Below are positions 48,032 to 59,506 of a DNA stretch of 64,000 bases, piece by piece (the stretch's first letter is position 1; each line of letters opens with the position of its first letter). The notes under the pieces are model-generated. The model did no database searches, was not told the DNA's origin, and worked only from the letters and a program-made list of their open reading frames with translations. The stretch covers positions 9,295,501 to 9,359,500 of the forward strand of contig NC_060114.1 in NCBI RefSeq assembly GCF_021155765.1, in the 5' to 3' direction. The DNA comes from Diprion similis (lineage: Eukaryota; Arthropoda; Insecta; Hymenoptera; Diprionidae). Position numbers and translations under genes: made by a program.

Positions 48032-49820
48032 TCATAGTCTTCGATAGTTGTCTCGTTGTTGATCCCGGTTTTCCGAGAAGATCGTCGAATAGAGAAATGG
48101 TACGACGGAAGCCAGTGCCAGACACAAGCCAACAATGGGTCTGTACCATACCCAGGCAAAACCAATGACCAATAAACTGATGGACATGGAGACGGAGATG
48201 TTTACAGATTCAATAGCGATCACGCCGCATAAGAATGTTGAATTCAAGACCAGCGTGCGGATTATGTTTGCCAAACATGTGGCGGCGAGGAACAGCACTA
48301 GCCAACCCAGACCTCTGCAAGTGATTACATCATGACTAAATAAGTCGTAATTATCATCAGGAGTGCTTATTATTTTCAAACAAATTTGCCAGTCCAACCT
48401 TATAGCCCAGGTACGCCAATAGTTGTGCACATGTTCTAGGTGAAACATCTGGTCCATGGATATCACATCCTTTCTTTGGATTAAGATTTCGTCGCCATGC
48501 GAAGTCGTATAGGGAACGATAGTTCCGTCCACCTGCATTCCGATAATCGAGTAGATGTCATCGCCCTTACCGGCGTACGAAAACTGTATTCTGATATCTC
48601 CGACCTGATTGACAATTAGAGAAGATTAGTATAGGTGGAAATAATGCAAGAGTTGTAATAAGAGAAAGCAGTGTTTTCAAACCTGAGGATTCCATAAGTC
48701 ATTGCTGTGATAATAGAGGCCAGAGTGCAATTTGATATCTCTGCGCTCCGGCCTCTCGTCACTAGTAATCTCAACAAAGTAGTTGAATTTCTTTTTTAAC
48801 TCTTCACCAAGGGTCAAGGCTCCAATCTTAACCTCATTGGCAATTTGTATCTGACTCCGCACAGGCATGCTTTCCGGATTGTCGTGACCATTGCTTATAT
48901 AGAATGAATTTGAATCCACGAGCTTGTCCTTCCATTCTGTCGTATAATAGTAGTGCTTTTCATCTTCGGTAACACCTCCAAAACTGCACAGGTGAGATAG
49001 GAATCAATGGAAATTAATGAATTTATTTCTGACGGGATGAGAGAAGTGGTAGATTTTAGTAAAGTTGAAATTTCGGACTGAGAGAAGCCGCTATAAAACG
49101 AAACACATAAAGTACAATTCAAGATTTACCTCACCTACGTTCCTCTTCAATTTCAACCCATTGATACATCTGTACCCTCCTCTTTAGCTTTACACTGGCC
49201 ATTACGATTCCATAATCAGGTTCAGTGAGCGGTTCAAGCACTCTCAGTGGTCCCGAAAAATGTACAAGTCTGTGCTGATGCTCAGGTAGTACATGGTTCA
49301 CGCTAGACAGCGGCACAATGTTACGCAGCGCCTCATTCAGCGAATGTGCCGTTCTAACCGCACGGCCCTAAGGACAAGCAGCAAGGGGTAAACAGGGTAA
49401 TGCATGTTCTCTGAAGACAGTCTGGGGACAGTCGATGGGGATTTTATAATTGCAACGGTCTTTGGTGCGGGAGTCGAGCAACATGACAGCCAACGTATTC
49501 TAGTGCAATACCTCGTTCCAAAATAGCAGGCACATCCCAGCCGCAAATAGAACTGACCCAATAATGGCGGTCAGCCAAGATTCCTTGAATTGTTCGGCAA
49601 CGGTCATTGGTGTGTGAGTGGGTCCAGCTTGTTTCAAGCCGCCCGACCTATCATGGTACGCGTTATCAACTTCGCCTCTGCGAGGCAGCCCATTCTAAAA
49701 CGAAATCCAAACAATGTGAAGGTTAGGGTTAGGTTAGGTTAGGTTAGGTTAAATTCTGCAGAGAATAAACAAGGTTGGAGCTGGTCGGATAAAACACGAA
49801 CTTACGTTTGTCCGATACAT
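48032..49820 (-). CDS. Tmem43: TMEM43 (LUMA) membrane protein
   Basis: Six minus-strand exons: 49820-49806, 49694-49512, 49367-49135, 48983-48683, 48604-48399 and 48314-48032. They join in phase to 406 residues (human TMEM43 is 400). One hydrophobic segment lies at about residues 48-63. The lumenal domain contains [11 protein letters not shown], the [13 protein letters not shown] block and [13 protein letters not shown]. Three to four hydrophobic segments follow near the C terminus ([20 protein letters not shown] onward). TMEM43 resides in the endoplasmic reticulum and inner nuclear membrane, where it is linked to lamins and emerin. The first coding exon encodes only MYRTN. The donor of intron 5 is weak (AAG/GTTGGA). 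The gene lies head to head with the ZAD protein gene, with 789 bases between start codons. Confidence 0.92.
49723..49748 (+). repeat. Short telomere-type (TTAGG) tract inside TMEM43 intron 1
   Basis: TTAGGG followed by four TTAGG units. It lies within the 111-base intron 49,805-49,695. On the gene's strand it reads CCTAA repeats 28-53 bases before the splice acceptor. TTAGG is the standard insect telomere repeat. Confidence 0.9.
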
Positions 49821-50140
49821 CCCACCTGGGGTAATAATCACCATAAATTATGCCTGACCCGGCGTTTGTATTCACGTACGACGACACGGCGTTCGTGTTA
49901 TTTGGGACATCGAGTTATTGGCGATTTCACATGTCATTTCGACCACAGACAACTTATCTCGACGGTAAAATCAAAAAGAATTCTTCAACAAATGACAGCC
50001 GGGTCCGTTTTGGGTAAACCGTGAACCGTGATACCATGTGATACTCTTTGAGTAAACCTATCTACTCATAGTTCATCATAGCTGTCGCATCCCACGCCCG
50101 CATGCGTTGTAAAACAAATGCCAATCTATTCTGTCTCTCT

Positions 50141-50196
50141 CGCTCTGTACCGTGATTGGCTTAGCGAGCTCCCTCAACCAATCACGGCGCAGAGCG
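50141..50196. promoter_or_regulatory. Inverted CCAAT palindrome in a bidirectional promoter
   Basis: CGCTCTGTACCGTGATTGG (50141-50159) faces CCAATCACGGCGCAGAGCG (50178-50196). The arms are 19 bases with two mismatches and the core CCGTGATTGG/CCAATCACGG is exact. CCAAT boxes bind NF-Y. The site sits between the divergent TMEM43 (start 49,820) and ZAD (start 50,610) genes, so a shared promoter role is inferred. Confidence 0.6.
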
Positions 50197-50609
50197 AGCT
50201 TTAGACGAAATTTGTTTTTCACGATTGAAAAATAGGTTAGAAGCAGATCCTTTATTAAACATAAAACGTGCATATAACCACAAGGGACCAACCGATGTCG
50301 TCACAAATCCAGAATTTTCTTAACAATTTCTACAATTTAGGCCACTGATATTATCAGTGATTTCAATACAAGGCAGAAAAAAATGAAAGTAAAATAAACA
50401 AGCGAGGTTAAGACTTACAATTCGGGAATATGAATGACAATGTTATTATTACTGAAAGAGATTGAACTCCGGCCACTTCGTCACGGAACCTTTCATAACC
50501 ACAATAGTTGATAAATTCTCATGACCGTGGCTCATATTCTCAGAGGTGGAGAGAACTTTTATTGCTTTAAAATTCTCTGATAATTTCTCCCGAGTCTTGA
50601 GGGTTAGAA

Positions 50610-51521
50610 ATGGTAAGAATATTACAGCGCGATTGATAACTGACGCTTAATTCACAGCATCCCGGACGCCGGAGATGTTGGGACGCTTGTCGTAATTTCG
50701 GTTTCGCTAATCCATTTACTCGAAATTTTTTCAAACAGTCACCTCCCTTGTGCCGAGGCTGTGCCAAACAACTAACGGGCGAGAACGCGGGAGTCGATGT
50801 ATTCGATGGAGAGGCATCGTCAAGTCTCAGGGGAAACAACCTCAGAACTGGCATCGAGCTAATCACTGGGATAGCTGTAAGTAATTGCTATAACTCTGAG
50901 GGAACGATTTAGCCGAGTGCTTTTTGGCATCAAGAAACCGACACACTAGCAGCTGAAGTCTACATAAAACTTTTTTCAACAACTGTATAATTTCATATTG
51001 GCCAACAACTTTTGATTCTAAAATGGGCTGACGATCGATCACAGGTTTCACATACTGACGGACTCCCCAGAAGATTGTGCGCAGAATGCAACGACAAGTT
51101 GGAAGCATTCCTGGCCTTTCGAACACAGCTGTTAACGTCTCTCAGACTTTTTCTAAGCTCTAGAGACGGTCGAGCTTCTACTGGATCCGATCAGCTGTCG
51201 GAAATGTCGTTACCTGCTGTACCGGTGCCAGTAATCAATCAGGAAGGAATCGGACTATCTCATGTCAGGGAAAATACATATGTAACGTTAGAGTCAAATA
51301 GCTTTGTTAGATACAGTAGTAGTCAGACAGAGCATTATGTGAAAGTGAAGAGAGCCAACGTGGCTGAGCGGGACGAAGAATCTGAGATCGACGTGTGCTC
51401 AGGGGATGACGATGAAGTTCTCGAACTAGATTTTCAGAGCAGAAAGGATGAAATCTATGAGATCGATAGTTCTGAGGAGTCGGATGTACAAGTCTGTGAC
51501 TATGAACCAAGCAGGTTATGA
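50610..51521 (+). CDS. ZAD-domain protein without C2H2 fingers
   Basis: Proposed exons are 50610-50612 (the ATG alone), 50739-50876 and 51045-51521, all phase 0, giving 205 residues. The ZAD (zinc-finger-associated domain) fills about residues 3-80: CRGC at 6-9 and LPRRLCAECNDKLEAFLAFR supply the two Cys pairs that bind one zinc. The remaining 120 residues are serine-rich and acidic (SGDDDEVLEL, IDSSEES) with no C2H2 finger. ZAD domains dimerise arthropod zinc-finger regulators; a fingerless member may act as a dimerisation partner or antagonist, which is an inference. The start is the weakest part: in-frame ATGs are absent before the CRGC motif, and an exon ending ATG/GTAAGA followed by a pyrimidine-rich acceptor (TTTTTTCAAACAG) is the only simple solution found. 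An AATAAA is at 51592-51597. Confidence 0.75.
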
Positions 51522-51945
51522 GCTTGTCATCTCACCAAGCTGTGAGCGTTGCCCGAGAGAAAAAGTTCCAGGATTTTCTCCGGTATATCCCAATAAACTC
51601 AAATAATTAAATGTAGGCTTTCATTATTGCAGAAGAATTCGTTGATAAGAATTGACTCTTAAAACGATTCACAGTTACTCTACTCGTCCCCAAACGACGT
51701 GGCTGCATAAGTTAAAGACGGGTAATGGAATACATGGCTCTGTTTACGCAAGTCATTATCTTATCTCAATATTCATGAAAACACAACTATTACGAAACCG
51801 TTTGTATGTGTCAGCGAAAAAGAAGTGGTTTGATAAGAAATTGTCTCGATTGTATGGTTGTTAAAAATTTCGTCCGCTTTCCGCCGAAAACTCAGCACGG
51901 AAAAACGCATTTCTCAATACGAGAATTTACAGCTATCGCCAAGTT

Positions 51946-54900
51946 ATGTACACCCTGTTGCTGCGGTCGACCTTGCCTGTCCATAAAACGTAAGCAGTAC
52001 CCGTTTGTCCGTAAGATAACAACAAATATATTCACCAACATATGCATGTATCGTGATCGTGCTATATTTACAGGCCCCAGCATATAACCTCGTGGATCAA
52101 TCGGGAATTTTCATTATCGGCCGCTCGCAATGGGAAAAGGCTTGAGAAGGTATATGCACACAATATCTATACATATTAGAGTGCTTCGTTTGAGATGACT
52201 ATTTTTTTTTTTTCACTTCCGATCTAAAATTTTATCGGACATGTCGAAATAAAAATTCCCTGAAAGTTACACCCTTCAAAATTAACATTAAGTATTTTCC
52301 TTCAGCGTGAAAAGATTTATCATCTAAAATACACGTAAATTAATAATTTTATTCGTCAAAATTCTATATCTTTGTGGCATTTTATGCTATCACATCGAAC
52401 GAGATCGCAATCTACTCGGAATTAAACAATCTACAAAAGTGCCTGGTGCGACGTAAGTGTAACTTACACCGGTGAGTTGGTAATTAAGAATTAAATTTCC
52501 TACAAAAAAGGTCCGTGCAACAAAAACGTGGTGATATGACTATGAAATTCAATATTTTAGAAAGTTTGATTTGATAATTCTTGAAAAACTCATACCACAA
52601 ATAAGTTGAGACTCAATATTTCAAGAAATATCAGACTTAGCGATTAGGCTGAAACGACCGTTTTTGTAGGAAATTTAATCTCCTACAGATTTGTCATTTA
52701 CATTTTTTCGGTAAATTTAGTCGTTTATGAAATAACAGCGAAAAGACGATAATTTTGGATAAAAATTAACTTTAGTGACCTGTACCAACTCACAAGTGTA
52801 TTTGGCACTTTTGTAGATCGTTTAATTCTGAGTATATTGCGATCTGGCTCGATGTGGTAGCATAAAATGCCGCAAAGATATAGAATTTCGAAAAAAAATC
52901 TTAACTTGAGTATATTTTAGACGGTAATTTTTTTTTACGCTAAGAGAAAGTACTTAATATTAATTTTGAGGGGTGTAACTTTCAGGAAATTTTTATTTCA
53001 ACATGTTCGATAAAATTTTAGATCGGGAGTGTAAAAAAAAAAAATAGTCGCCTCAAACGTAGCACCCTAATACATATAATAATATGTAAAATGCACGGTA
53101 TAGATGACATCAAATTTAAGCAGATCTCTGATGAAACGATAAAACGAACCTAATTGTGAACGATCTTATTTCCCGCCCGCAGATCCTCATCGCAAATCGC
53201 GGTGAAATCGCTTGCCGAATTGCAAGAACCGCCCGTAAGCTTGGGGTAAAAACGGTGGCGGTGTACAGCGACGCGGACCGGGAGGCGATGCACGTCCGTT
53301 TGGCTGACGAGGCCTACGACATTGGACCCGCGGCGTCGACCGAAAGTTACCTGAAGCAGCATAGTATAATTGAGGTTGCCAAGAAGTCCAAGTCCCAGGC
53401 GATACACCCTGGCTATGGATTTTTGTCTGAGAACACTGAGTTCGCCGAGCTCTGTCAGAGAGAGGGGATCACCTTCATCGGGCCCCCGGCGAGCGCGATC
53501 AGGGATATGGGGATAAAGAGCACCTCCAAGGCGATTATGGCCGCGGCCGGCGTACCCGTAGTTCCAGGTGCGTAACTTGGCAACCTGGGCAGGTCCTATA
53601 TCTGTGAAAAAAAAAAATATGTAAAAAACAGTTTCCTCTTCGCAGGTTATCACGGAGAGGATCAATCCAACGACAGGTTGATAGCGGAAGCAAAACTCGT
53701 CGGTTTTCCGCTGATGATTAAGGCGGTCCGAGGAGGCGGAGGCAAGGGAATGCGTATAGCTTTGGAAGAGGCGGATTTCTTCGCGGCGTTGGAGGCGGCT
53801 CGAACCGAATCCGCAAAATCGTTCGGCGACTCGGCTGTGTTGCTAGAGAAATACGTTTCCGAACCCAGGCACGTTGAAGTTCAGGTATTCGCCGATCAGC
53901 ACGGGAACGCTGTTCACCTGTTCGAAAGAGATTGTTCTGTTCAAAGGAGACACCAAAAAATTATCGAGGAGGCCCCCGCGGTTCGTTAATGCTACATATA
54001 TATCTATACACCACGACGCGGTCGTGTTGATTAAAGGTATTTTTTTACAATTTTTCAAAACTTACAGCCGGGAATTTCGCCCGAATTGCGGTCGGAGCTG
54101 GGCGCAGCCGCCGTCCGGGCGGCAAAGGCCGTTAAATACGTTGGGGCCGGGACTGTGGAATTTATTCTCGATCGTTACACTCACAGTTTTCATTTCATGG
54201 AAATGAACACGCGGCTCCAGGTTGAGCATCCCGTCACCGAGGCAATTACCGGCACCGATCTCGTCGAGTGGCAGCTGACTGTAGCTGCCGGAGAGAAGTT
54301 GCCGCTTACCCAGGAAGAGATAAATCTGGCAGGACACGCTTTCGAGGCGAGAATATACGCCGAGGTTGGTTTTCATCGTTGTATTTTGCAACAGCTCGCG
54401 AATGACTGGTGAATCCTTCGTTACAGGATCCGAGCAACGGGTTCCTACCTGGTGCCGGCCCCTTGTTACACCTAACAACCCCGGAGACGTCGGCTGACGT
54501 CCGAGTCGAGACGGGGGTGACGCAGGGTGATCAGGTTTCCGTGCACTACGATCCGATGATAGCGAAGCTGGTCGTTTGGGGAAAGGATAGGAGCGAGGCG
54601 ATCGGGAAACTCGGAGCGAAACTCGCGGAATACAATGTGAGTAATGTTTGTTTGTACCCAAGTGAGTGAAAAACATTTAAAAATACATTGCGATGTTTAT
54701 TGTAGATCGTAGGAGTGGAAACAAACGTGCAATTCATCATGGATCTCGCTAGCCATCCGAAATTCGTCAGCGGCGACGTCCACACCGGTTTCATAGAGGA
54801 GAACCACGCATCTCTTTTTCCGAAAGTCGAAATCACCAACGAGATACTGACTCAAGGAGCACTAGCTCTGATCTTAGATGAGAGTTTGCCCTCCCTGAAC

Positions 54901-55678
54901 GACGTTAGCTTCGCCCCGTTCGCAACAAACGTCGGCCTCAGACTGAACCACACGCTTGAGCGTAGATTTCAATTTCTCTTCAAAGATAAGGACTTCGTGG
55001 TTGACGCAAGGTACATTCAACCAGGTGTATTTTCCATGAGAACGAACGACACCGGCCCCTGGAGACACGTGAGCGGTTCGCTGATAAAAAGGAACAATGT
55101 TCTCGAATTAATGTCGGAAATCGATGGCGTAAAGACCCGCGCCAGGATCGTTAACAACAATGGAGAGCTGTATTTATTTACGAATGTACGTAGTATTCTA
55201 CATTTAATTTCGCCCGCTGTTCCCTACATCCACAGTGATTCCCCTTGGTTAAAAGATGGAAATGAGCCTGTGAATTTTGTTTGAAAGGAGCGCAAGTGGC
55301 AGCTGACGATACCGCCACCAAAGTTCGTCACCGCTGTGTCGTCGATCAATGGTCAACAGGGAGCGATCGGTTCTGCGATGAGCCCGATGCCCGGTGTCGT
55401 CGACAAGATTCTCGTTCAGCGAGGCGACATTGTTAAAAAGGGCGATCCTCTCCTGGTGATCGTTGCCATGAAAATGGAGGTGAGCAGGCCCACGATATAT
55501 TCTTCATCCTCTTCGACTGTCGCTTTTGAAACTTTATAACACGCATAATTTTCTTTCACCTCAGCACGCGATCAAGGCTTCCTGCGACGGGCTTGTCGAA
55601 GAGGTCCTTTGCACTGCTGGCGAGAGTGTTGCCAAGAACAAACTTCTCGTCAGAATGAAGGAAATCGAATCAGCCTAA
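51946..55678 (+). CDS. Mccc1: Methylcrotonoyl-CoA carboxylase alpha subunit, mitochondrial
   Basis: Nine exons: 51946-51989, 52074-52149, 53183-53567, 53646-53980, 54068-54364, 54427-54636, 54706-55185, 55288-55479, 55565-55678. They join in phase to 710 residues (human MCCC1 725). Residues 1-38 are a mitochondrial targeting sequence with basic and hydroxyl residues ([14 protein letters not shown]). Biotin carboxylase follows: [22 protein letters not shown]-grasp loop [22 protein letters not shown], and [14 protein letters not shown]. The C-terminal biotinyl domain carries AMKM with biotin on Lys671. The enzyme carboxylates 3-methylcrotonyl-CoA in leucine breakdown, as a complex with the beta subunit (not in this window). 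MCC rather than propionyl-CoA carboxylase is called from [20 protein letters not shown] and IVGVETN. Intron 2 contains an 895-bp foldback element. An AATAAA is at 55835-55840. Confidence 0.95.
52176..53070. mobile_element. 895-bp foldback element in Mccc1 intron 2
   Basis: The ends are TTAGAGTGCTTCGTTTGAG and the inverse CTCAAACGTAGCACCCTAA, flanked on both sides by TA. Inverted similarity extends about 290 bases inward on each side (for example GATCTAAAATTTTATCG with its inverse, and GAAAGTTACACCC with its inverse). It has no coding capacity. The TA flanks and TTAGGGTG-type end suggest a non-autonomous DNA transposon, possibly of the Tc1/mariner group. Confidence 0.85.
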
Positions 55679-57524
55679 CGGCTGTTGCTGCACGGTGCGC
55701 AGTTTTATGGTACTTGATACGATTGGATCTGTCAAATCTTCATTTTTTACCTGATTTTTCATTTTTTATAATACCCATAAGACCAGTACCCTGGATTTGT
55801 TGAAGGTTGTTTACAAAATTTTATATTTTTAACGAATAAATGTACATAATACTCCTTATACGCAAAGAACCGATTGTATATCCGTAGCTGTGTATGACGG
55901 AACCTGTCCAGTTTGTATCCCCCCTCCTCCTTATATATCTTGGTCGTATGTCGAAAAACTCTGTAAAAGTTATTTGCGGCGGTAATCAATCTCGGAGCGA
56001 CTTCGTGGCACGTAATTAACGATCGCTCAACGTAATCGATCATTTCTTTAGCGGGTTAAGGTGGACTGGCGGGTCCGTGTGTTCGATGCATCATAGTATC
56101 ATACGCATCTACGTACACCAGACTTAGTCGTTTTTGCCGTTGTACATACATCAACGTGTAGTGTCGTACACACATAGAAACCATGCTTGACTATTGTATT
56201 TCGCACCTGGCACTAGTTCCATCTCTATTACCAGAGCGTATTAACAACTACGGATGTATACAGACTACAGACATGAACCCGATAGCGTGCCGCGAAATAC
56301 CGCGAAATAGATCTCCAGCGGCGCGAAACCCCCAGCGTGTTCTCTCGCAAACTTGGAGCAACTTTCTTCCTCGGTCAATCAAAGTATATGACTGCAGGAT
56401 AGGTATAAGGTATAACAAAAGTTTCAGGGGCAGTTCAGCCGAGCGAGCGTGCCGCGTAATCCAAAGTGAATTTCTCAAGCGGCGTTTAAGGAGTTCAATA
56501 ATAACGTTCGCAGAAAATATGAGGAACGCGAAACAAATTTTCCTCAACGTGTTCACTCGAAATCGACATTCTCATAAATACCCTTCCGCGATATACGGTT
56601 CGGTGGAATAAGGGTATATATATATATATATACCTATCGATCAGAGTTGCAACGTGGATTGATTGTGAGCCTGAAAACTTATTGGATCGACTGACGGAAC
56701 GGAGGGTCGACGCTTCTTCGTTCCCACCTATTCACACACACACACACACACACACCCACACCCACTGACAACAGGGTGTCGAGGTGTGCGAGGAGAGGCG
56801 GGTTGAAAATTTCGGAGTGTTTGGGGTAGGTGGTAACAATTACCGCCTTACACTACCCCCATCCGAGGAGCACAACCAGCGTGGCGGCTGCCTGTCAGTC
56901 AACAATTCTGCGCCCTGCTCGTCGGTGCGGACGACCTGCACGTCCCAAGTAACGAAGCCTCTGAAACTTCGTTATTGTCTTGCGGGACGGAGGGAAAAAC
57001 GCTGAGGTGAAAATTCCACCGACTCTGCAGTCGCCGCTGCAGGTTCAATTCTTAATCAAAAGTCACACCGAGCATTTATTACTACACGTACTACATTCAC
57101 CGATACACTTCTACTTACAATAATAACCCGTATCCGGTGGGGTGTAGCATTATAGACAGACATAAGTACACATACGTATATTCAGTGATTCGCGTGATAG
57201 TTTGACTCATGCATGTAACTGTCTTTATCTATCTGTAATTTCGCAACTTTTCGGGATTACGTCGTGTAGGTACGTCGGTATACGTTATAACTGACGGAAT
57301 GGGGTCGGTTGTACAAGAGGAAGAGACTTTAAATTACGCGGAGTTTGTTTCAGCAGCTTAAGGAACTCGTCTTTTTTTTTTGCTAATTCCACTCATTAAA
57401 TCAAGATTTACATACACAAGTGTAACTTCGCAGTCACCTCCGTTCTATGAAAAATGTACAAACAATCATAACCATTAGACTCGAACGTACCAACTTTCAT
57501 ATTTGCATGTTCTGACGAACAGGC
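55679..57524. other. Intergenic region after Mccc1
   Basis: It contains the Mccc1 3' UTR to about 55,860, then AT-rich sequence, a (CA)n run and a GC-richer part (56,750-57,050). The plus-strand frames at 56,183-56,611 and 56,784-57,005 have no recognised features or supporting splice sites. Confidence 0.5.
56733..56755. repeat. (CA)n microsatellite
   Basis: About eleven CA units, followed by CCCACACCCAC. Confidence 0.95.
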
Positions 57525-57663
57525 ATGAGTGGAGATCGAGAGACGTCGAGTCAACGAGTACAGCGTATCGAAAGCAGGGGAATCCCCGAAAGGATCGTGC
57601 CCGTGCGTCTTATGCAGCAGCGGGACGTCAACAGGGAGAAACCAACTTACCTCAGAGACAGAG
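57525..57663 (+). CDS. Possible alternative first coding exon of the MINDY-4-like gene
   Basis: An ATG-started open stretch of 46 codons plus one base ends at a good donor (GACAGAG/GTAGGT). It begins MSGDRETSSQRVQRIESRG and ends EKPTYLRDR. Its end phase equals that of the proximal first exon at 59,507-59,576, so splicing to 59,651 would read through in frame (…LRDR-E-RVLYPRN…). The chance of phase agreement is one in three, so support is modest. It could be an exon of another gene or chance. Confidence 0.35.
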
Positions 57664-58438
57664 GTAGGTGCGAATCGCTAATGCTATGCCGTGAATGCGA
57701 CAGTTTCTCGCGACAAAACATAATTAGTAATTATTGTACAGGTGTACGTATATATGATAATTTAAACAGCACGCTCCGTCAGTGAAAGGTGATAAACAAT
57801 GTCGTCTGATGCTATGACGCTTGGCTGGGCGAAAAGCGAGTGTGTCATCTCCCTGGAGAATAAACGATTATCCCTGTAATAAAGAAGGGAAAATAATTCG
57901 AGCGTGAGAATACGTTGTAAACCGTTTCTCTGTCTTGCCACTGACTTCTGGTTGTTAGGTATAAATTCGTTGCCTCTGCAGTACGAGCTGCGCGGTAATT
58001 ACGAGCAGATGGATCGCCTTGTTTCTGAAGCCCGCGTGAAATTCAGCAGTCGTATAAAAAGTCGCAATGGTGTTTAAAACGCCTTAGCGATATATAGGCC
58101 ATGCTATTTGCACGAACGGATAAGGTGTGCTGTGATATGATCCAAAAATAGGTTGCACCTCGCGATAAGATCGTTTTCCCTCGAATTTGCGAACAATCTC
58201 ATCAAGCGCAGGCGGTAGATTCCGATGAACAGTTCTACATGCATTACCGCATCGTTCGATCAGATTCTGATTTATGACCGTCTGCTAACACGCTACGGTG
58301 CGCGCGAGGATCGGATTTATTTCACATGCAACAGTCGATCGGTCAACCGATTTTGATATTTTAGGTGTGAAGCTATCGCAGCGCGCGAAAGATCGGCTGC
58401 AACTCGAAGGCGAGAGAGAATGAGCATGGGTACAATAA

Positions 58439-59097
58439 TTAGGGTAGTCCTTATTTGGTGGTTAGATCATTTTTTATTGGGACGCGCCCCAGATGTGTTT
58501 CAAATCGTTGAAAAAAAATGTCAACTGGAACACATGCCTCTGAGATCCGAAAGTCATAAATGCAAAGTACATGTAATTTTTATAACCAGTTATTTCGTTT
58601 TGTATGACTTTGGTATAAATTGAGGGATCGATTAGAAACTTGGAAGAGTTGTTACTTATGATAGTGATAGGAACAAACCGTGAAAATTTCTACATTTTGT
58701 AAAAATTTTTAACATAAAATATTATCATTAATTTTATCATAAGCTTCACTTTTTATTAGGCTTATACATATATCAGGGAACAATAAATATAAAGTTTTAG
58801 AATTTTCAGGATATTTTTCTATCGTTCAAGCAACAACTCTGCCAAGTTTTAAATCAATCCCTCAATTTTTACCAAAGTCATGCAAAACGAAATAACTGAT
58901 TATAAAAACTACACGTACTTTACATTCAAGACTTTTGGAGCTTAAAGGCACGTGTTCCAGTTGACGAAGAAGCTTAAAACTGTGCACAGATTTTTTTTAG
59001 ATGATTCGGAACAGATCTGGAGAATAAAAATGTCTCTCAAGTCTCAACGAAGTCTCAATGAAAAATTTTCCGTACCCCCAAGTAAGGGCCACCCTAG
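58439..59097. mobile_element. 659-bp foldback element upstream of the MINDY-4-like gene
   Basis: The ends are TTAGGGTAGTCCTTATTTGG and the inverse of CTAGGGTGGCCCTTACTTGG. Long inner arms pair (for example TCAACTGGAACACATGCC with GGCACGTGTTCCAGTTGA, and ATAACCAGTTATTTCGTTTTG with its inverse near 58,885). It is non-coding and shares its terminal motif with the elements at 31,039 and 52,176. Confidence 0.8.
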
Positions 59098-59313
59098 GAT
59101 ACATACTTGGTTAAAACAGCGTATCACGACAACGGTTCGGGGAGACGTTAGTGGGTCATGTCGGAACACCCTGGCGAATTGACATCCCGAGAAACCAACT
59201 TAGTCTGCAGAAATATCAGCCGGAGTAGGGGAGGGAAACGGAGCCAAGACATTGGTGTGCAGGCGCGTTGAATATCGAGGAAGTTTTGACGTCTCGCGAT
59301 GATGTTCGGTTGG

Positions 59314-59320
59314 TATAAAA
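59314..59320 (+). promoter_or_regulatory. TATA box of the MINDY-4-like gene
   Basis: TATAAAA lies 193 bases before the ATG at 59,507. A start site about 30 bases downstream (near GAGTACAATCGCC) would give a 5' leader of roughly 160 bases. Confidence 0.5.
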
Positions 59321-59506
59321 CTACCGCTATCCTCCACTCCGAGTACAATCGCCGCAGTATCTCTAATCCGGACGGAACAATTCGTACCGAGTGAATCGAA
59401 TACGCGCTCGGATTTTTTCTCGATTATTCAGGCATGTGGCCTGCACCTACGAATATCCTGCAGGTACACGTGCACCTCGTTTGCTAAACTTGCTAGTATT
59501 GGAAAA

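Noticed and set aside
53156-53182. GTG-started N terminus for Mccc1 directly before ILIANRGEI
   Set aside because: These bases are the acceptor of intron 2. Exons at 51946 and 52074 supply an ATG, a targeting peptide and matching phase.
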